Positions 7,093 through 11,414 of a stretch of DNA of 11,414 bases are shown here, piece by piece. The stretch is taken from positions 1-11,414 of the forward strand of contig DASQLD010000093.1 of assembly GCA_035630195.1 (NCBI GenBank), given 5' to 3'. The notes under the pieces were generated by a model. That model had not been told where the DNA came from and searched no databases. It worked only from the letters and a program-made list of their open reading frames with translations. Every line of letters starts with the position of its first letter. Within the stretch, counting starts at the first letter, position 1. The position numbers and the translations under genes are program-made. Origin of the DNA: DASQDN01 sp035630195 (lineage in GTDB: Bacteria; Acidobacteriota; Terriglobia; Bryobacterales; Bryobacteraceae).

Positions 7093-9156
7093 CTACGGTA
7101 TCAACATTACAGGAGCCTGCCAAAACGATACTCTTCCGCCATTTGGGTCGAGTACTGTCACCTGACACCGGTACTCGCCTTCCGGGAGTTGGTCGAGCGG
7201 AAAGCGAAATCTGAGCGGCACAGTTCGGAGGCGGTTCGAGGATCCTTCCGACACAGCGACTGGGGCCGTTTCGAAGGCTTTGCGGCCGCCGTTATAGAGC
7301 GTCACAAAAGCCACCACCGGCCGCTGGGGCTCGGCGCCGGCCTGGTATGCCTGGAGGAACACGTACATATCGCGACTCCGGCTGAATACGCGAGTGACGC
7401 TAGGGACAAGTTTCTCTCCTTCTTCGACGAGAGGGCTCAAGTTCTGAACCCGAAGTTTGTCTTTGTCTTTCCCCGCGGTGTACAGCGCATCTAAAAGTTC
7501 AACTTTCTGGCTGCTGAGGACGACGGAGCTGATCGGGACTCTCTGCTTTTCTTTTTCGAGATTAGGGATTACGAACGTTCGGATGTAAGTCCCAATCCGG
7601 CCGGTTACTGCGTCGCGAGCTAAGAACTTCAGTGTGTAAGTCCCTGGCAACAGGGTGAAGCCCGCATCGTAGGTGATGGGGCGGCGCGCCAGTTCGGTAG
7701 CGACTTCTCCGCTCAGTTTGATGTCGACCTTGTCGCGGAGATTGGCAACGGTCGCATTTCCCTCCTTGATCTCACCGACGAAGTCGATCACGGTCCGTTC
7801 CGCGCCGCGCCTCTTGGCGAGAGCGAGTTCACTGCCTGGAATCTTGACCGCCACCGGGACAAAGTACTCGACACTGTTCAACTGAAAGTAGTTCACTTCG
7901 AGCGCGATGGTCAGTTCGGTAATCGGATCGCCCAACATGAGCGCATCTTCAAGTTGACGTTCTTGGTCAGCCGAGTTGAACTTGCTGAACACTTTGCCTG
8001 CATAGTAGCCCTGTCGGTAATCTAAGTCGGCAGCGATGTCGTTCTTGAGTGTAATTTTGAGTCTTCGGAACTTACCGTCGAAAGCTGGATTCGTTGTGTA
8101 GTAGCCGACCAGATAATAGCTTGACGTGGATCGCTGGGCTTCAACGATGCCTCGGGTCAGATCGTTAAAGTCGAGAAGCGCTTTCCCTCCAGTATCGGCT
8201 GCCAAGGCATAGAGCGTGTCCTGCGATCGGCGAATGTTGGAGGCGGAGGCCAATGCGGAGGCTCCGGTATACATACCAATTCCGCCCGGTGAGCCTTTCG
8301 TGGCATCCCCAAGGGGGGCTTGCGCCATCAGTCCACGAGCGTCGATCGGCCAGAAGGAAACTCCCGCACGCACGGCCGCATTGACGGTCGCATTCAATTG
8401 CGCGTGATTATCGACTCCGTTTAACCGCAGTCCGCTGGCGAAGTAGACAAGCGTTTTCTTCTCACTGAGCCGGCCGAGCATCTTCGTGGCAGTCTGGAGC
8501 GCCGCCAGTTGCCGGTCCGTGTTGAAGAGATTGAACTCGCCGTCGTTCTGACCGAAGGCGGCCCCGGTATCAGAAGCGCTTGCGTCATCGGGGACTGCTT
8601 CGAATCCCTGTTCCTCGCCGACGATCAAAGTTTGCAGAATGTTCAGCAACAGGCTTCGATCGTCGGTGAAATCCTGCAGGACTTGTACATAGCCACTCGC
8701 GAACATCATCACGGCCACTAGATCGGATGAGGTCATTTGGGTTCGTACGAATTTTTGGGCTGCAGTCAGAGCGCGGGCTTGATCGGGGGCAGGCATCGCC
8801 GTCATGTCGAAATACAGCGCCATCAACCGCCGATCTTTGTATCGCAAATCGCCGGGCGTTTCGGGAGCGATGCGGGTGCGAGCGATCTTAGGGAACGGGA
8901 CGGCCGAAGCGCTGAAGGCGGCTGGTTGTGTGGCGCCTTCCGGAAGCTTTTGGTATTCCACAAAGGCGATCATTTGCGGCTTCCCGTCTTCATTGACGAC
9001 GAAGTCCTCCTTCGTGAGGCCTTCGATCGGAGCGCCTTTCTTATTCTTGACCGAGACGCTTTCGACGACGAGTTGCGTGTCGGAGCGAAACGTAATGCTG
9101 TTATCCTGAGCGCACACTATCGAAGCCGTCAAGATGAGTGCGCAGAGCTTACTCAT
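7093..9156 (-). CDS. Exported VWFA-related Acidobacterial domain protein
   Basis: The protein has 687 residues from the ATG at 9156. The leader MSKLCALILTASIVCA followed by QDN is a plausible signal peptide. An N-terminal beta domain (about 22-70: TQLVVESVSVKNKKGAPIEG, then LTKEDFVVNEDGKPQ) precedes a von Willebrand A-like domain (about 110-280). The domain includes LMALYFDMTAM and MTSSDLVAVMMF, then KKTLVYFASGLR and FWPIDARGL. This is the layout of the VWFA-related Acidobacterial family (TIGR03436). The MIDAS motif is D117-M-T-A-M rather than DxSxS, so metal-dependent adhesion is uncertain. The C-terminal 300 residues are beta-rich and end in a carbohydrate- or Ig-like pattern I cannot name. 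The start at 9156 is preferred over an in-frame ATG at 9252 because the signal peptide begins there. TGAGG (9169-9165) also lies 8 bases upstream, and the longer start would overlap the receptor gene. The function is not known. Confidence 0.88.
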   Translation of the reverse strand: MSKLCALILTASIVCAQDNSITFRSDTQLVVESVSVKNKKGAPIEGLTKEDFVVNEDGKPQMIAFVEYQKLPEGATQPAAFSASAVPFPKIARTRIAPETPGDLRYKDRRLMALYFDMTAMPAPDQARALTAAQKFVRTQMTSSDLVAVMMFASGYVQVLQDFTDDRSLLLNILQTLIVGEEQGFEAVPDDASASDTGAAFGQNDGEFNLFNTDRQLAALQTATKMLGRLSEKKTLVYFASGLRLNGVDNHAQLNATVNAAVRAGVSFWPIDARGLMAQAPLGDATKGSPGGIGMYTGASALASASNIRRSQDTLYALAADTGGKALLDFNDLTRGIVEAQRSTSSYYLVGYYTTNPAFDGKFRRLKITLKNDIAADLDYRQGYYAGKVFSKFNSADQERQLEDALMLGDPITELTIALEVNYFQLNSVEYFVPVAVKIPGSELALAKRRGAERTVIDFVGEIKEGNATVANLRDKVDIKLSGEVATELARRPITYDAGFTLLPGTYTLKFLARDAVTGRIGTYIRTFVIPNLEKEKQRVPISSVVLSSQKVELLDALYTAGKDKDKLRVQNLSPLVEEGEKLVPSVTRVFSRSRDMYVFLQAYQAGAEPQRPVVAFVTLYNGGRKAFETAPVAVSEGSSNRLRTVPLRFRFPLDQLPEGEYRCQVTVLDPNGGRVSFWQAPVMLIP

Positions 9157-9158
9157 CC

Positions 9159-11414
9159 CTAGAACCTCAGCCTGATCGTTGTCTGAAGGCTGCGCATGGG
9201 ATTCGTTGTGCTGGGCAGGCCGAACTGTGCGCTGGTGACGGTGGTTACCCAACTCGGGAAGACCGGATGATTAAGAGCATTCGTACTATCAACACGAAAA
9301 TCCCAATTGAACCGATCTCCCAGTCGGAATGTCCGCCCGATCGAAGCATTAAACGAGAATTGCGATGGTCCAGTGATGGAGTTTCTTCCGGCGTTGCCCC
9401 ATCGTCCTGGCGCGGGGGCGGTGTAGGAACCCGCCTTCAAAACGTCGCCGCCGATATAGTCGGGCCGCACGCTTCCCGTGGCCCCTGTGCCGTTGACTAC
9501 GGAAGGGAAGATCGGAGTGAGCGGGAGACCGGTACCCGCAGTGATCTGCGAACTGAATGTCCACTCCTTGAGGAAGCTGCGCATGTTGACGGTTGTGTAT
9601 TGAATCAACACATTCGCGAGGTGACGTTGATCGAAGTTTGAGAGAGCGCGCTCGGCTGTAAGATCCAGCCAATTCTGGGCCGTCAATACACCACCTTGAT
9701 TTCGCCCGCCGACTGCGGCGTTGTCAATCGATTTGGCATAGGTGTACTGCAAAGTCGTAGTGAAACCGCGGCTCAGTCTGCGCCTCAATTCAAGCTGTCC
9801 GGCATGGCGAATCGAACTGCCGTTGGACGTGAGATACGTAAAGCCGCTTGGGCACGAAGAGCAGGGGTAGAGGGCGCCGGCGGGAAACGTATTCGGGAGA
9901 AATTGCTGCTGCGCTCGTGTTCCTTTGATGCCAAGGTAGGTACCGATAAGGACAAGGCTGGCGGGGAGTTCGTTTTGTATAGATAGCTGCCAGTTTTGCG
10001 AATAGCCGATTTGAAAGTCAGGATCGATCCCGAAAGTGTTGCGCAAGCTGGAAAGTGGAGCATAGAAGCCGTTCGCAAGGGTAAGAGGGTTCTCAGGACT
10101 GTTTTGGACTCTTAGGCTGTTCGATAGTGGCGATTGCTGCGCCATCTGCATCGCGATCGGGTGATATACAGAAGTGTCGTAATAGATGCCATAGCCACCA
10201 CGAACCACCATCGACGAAGCAGCGAAGGGACGCACGCAAATCCGAGACGCGGCGCTAGATTGTTTCTGTCGGGCGAGATCAGCGCGTTCGAAGTATCGGA
10301 AGCGATGATCGGTATTACCGCAGAGAAGCTCGAGCCGACATCAAGATTCACGAGACGGCCATAGAGCTCAGTGATAGGCGATGCATATTCCCAACGCAGC
10401 CCGAAGTTTAAGGTAAGTCCCGCCGAAGACGCCAATCATCGTTGATGTAGGCGTCGGTTGAAGTCCCACGCAAGTATTTGTCCGCGTTGCCGAATGCAAT
10501 CGAACTCGCATCGGGAATGCCTAGTAGAAATCCCGCGAAATCGGACCCTGCCGAAGCGCCTGTAAATGTAAACATTCCGCGGGGGTCTTCCTGTGATAGC
10601 ACGTTGAACTGCTGCCACCGGAGTGCTCCTCCAAACAAGAATGTATGCCGGCCCCGACCCCATCCAGCGTCTACGGATACACCGGTCGTTTGATTGGCAG
10701 TGCGCGAATATTGCGCGTCAGTAAGCGCTGCAATGCCACTCGAGAATGACAGGGCGGGGGGTCCCCAGTTCACAGCATCCTGGTTATTGCCGGCAATACC
10801 GGCTTCGCCTGAGACATTCGCACGATTTGCAAAGTAAGGAGTGGTGAGTGACGAGAGACGGCTGAACTGCATGCCAAAAACAGCGTAGAGACGCGGCTGA
10901 AATGTATGAAGCCAACTCAGGCCCGAATTGATGCCGGTGCTATCGGTCACGTCGAGGAAGTTGAAGATGTTCGGATTGTCTATGCGCGTGCTTTGATACG
11001 AGAGGTTTCCCGAGAGTTGATTCTTCTGCGACAATCGCTGATTCCCGCGGAGTTGAAGGCTGTCCTGATGTGTCGCTCCGATCACCGGAATCTGATAGTT
11101 GTAGCGCTCGTGAGCGAAATTCGGAAGCGGGTAGAGGTCAAGCAGCGACTTGGCTTGGGGACTGATTCGGCTGGCAGGAATCGTGTTGTTCGGAAAGGAC
11201 CCGCCGGTTTGCGGATCATAGATCACAGGCCGGTTCGAGAAGTCTCCATTTCGCTCGGCTGTTGTGGGCATCAGCCCCGTTCGCGTGCTGGCATCGCTGT
11301 TGCGTGTCCACTGATAGTTCAAAGTCATGTTAGGTCCATTCCGCAATAGCCGCGGAATGCGTAAAGGTCCGCTCAGCGCCAAAACCCCCTGCAGCCGGTT
11401 GTACTGCGGTCTCG
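9159..11414 (-). pseudogene. Oar-like TonB-dependent receptor, 5' partial, two single-base frameshifts
   Basis: About 750 codons of the barrel part of an Oar/carboxypeptidase-regulatory-like TonB-dependent receptor are present, open to the window edge at 11414. Recognisable blocks in order are LSGPLRIPRLL; PTTAERNGDFSNRP with IYDPQTGG and NTIPASRISPQAKSLLDLYP; FLFGGALRWQQFNV with GMFTFTGASAGSDFAGFLLG; YINDDWR; LTLNFGLRWEYASPI; NNLAPRLGFA; and RGGYGIYYDTSV. The run ends with FSFNASIGRTFRLGDRFNWD, ALNHPVF and a terminal RLRF. Such receptors import or bind large substrates at the outer membrane. The frame breaks between 10430 and 10429, where one base is missing after TGG CG (DDWR, then SSAGLTLNFG), and again between 10233 and 10232, where TGG is reduced to TG (LGFAWRPF). 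Inserting one base at each site restores the family motifs. Either this is a recent pseudogene or the base calls are wrong. The last codons contain the ribosome site of the VWFA gene, which starts 2 bp after the TAG. Confidence 0.82.

Noticed and set aside
9157..9252. N-terminal extension of the VWFA protein starting at 9252
   Set aside because: The extra 32 residues overlap the receptor's C-terminal codons and look like shadow sequence. The signal peptide and a ribosome site fit the ATG at 9156.
10408..11382. Separate complete gene ending at 10408, with another starting at 10235
   Set aside because: The TTG and GTG starts fall inside conserved receptor motifs, have no ribosome sites, and the frames join with one-base corrections into a single receptor.

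Overview
The window looks like chromosomal DNA from an Acidobacteriota member, most like the Solibacter/Bryobacter group. The reasons are a protein of the VWFA-related Acidobacterial type, an Oar-like TonB-dependent receptor, and a Planctomycete/Acidobacteria-style PSD/PSCyt cytochrome paired with a Tat-exported DUF1552 protein. The assignment is from protein character only; no rRNA or other marker is present.

Left part, plus strand (1-2264). The window opens inside the end of a decayed IS66-like insertion sequence (1-184, tnpA on the minus strand). It appears to sit in the 5' part of a universal stress protein gene. The rest of that gene (185-744) is a heavily decayed pseudogene with two in-frame stops, at least four frame changes and an internal deletion. 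An intact tandem-domain universal stress protein gene follows (878-1744). A lipocalin gene (1752-2264) starts 7 bp after it, probably in the same transcript. A 10-bp perfect hairpin (2244-2275) lies between the lipocalin gene and the convergent minus-strand cluster.

Right part, minus strand (2288-11414). In transcription order there is an Oar-like TonB-dependent receptor (11414 to 9159, 5' end outside the window, two single-base frameshifts). Then come an exported VWFA-related protein (9156 to 7093), a 1125-residue exported PSD/PSCyt protein with two c-type heme motifs (7026 to 3649), and a Tat-exported DUF1552 protein (3652 to 2288). The junctions are a 2-bp gap, a 66-bp gap and a 4-bp ATGA overlap, so this reads as one operon. 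All four products are predicted to leave the cytoplasm. I infer a cell-envelope module combining outer-membrane uptake or binding, a periplasmic adhesion-type domain, and a heme protein/DUF1552 pair; its biochemical role is not known.

There are no tRNA, rRNA or CRISPR features that I can see. The most interesting points are the IS end inside the decayed stress-protein gene and the receptor frameshifts, both of which fall in highly conserved tryptophan-containing motifs. The third is the uncharacterised four-gene envelope cluster.
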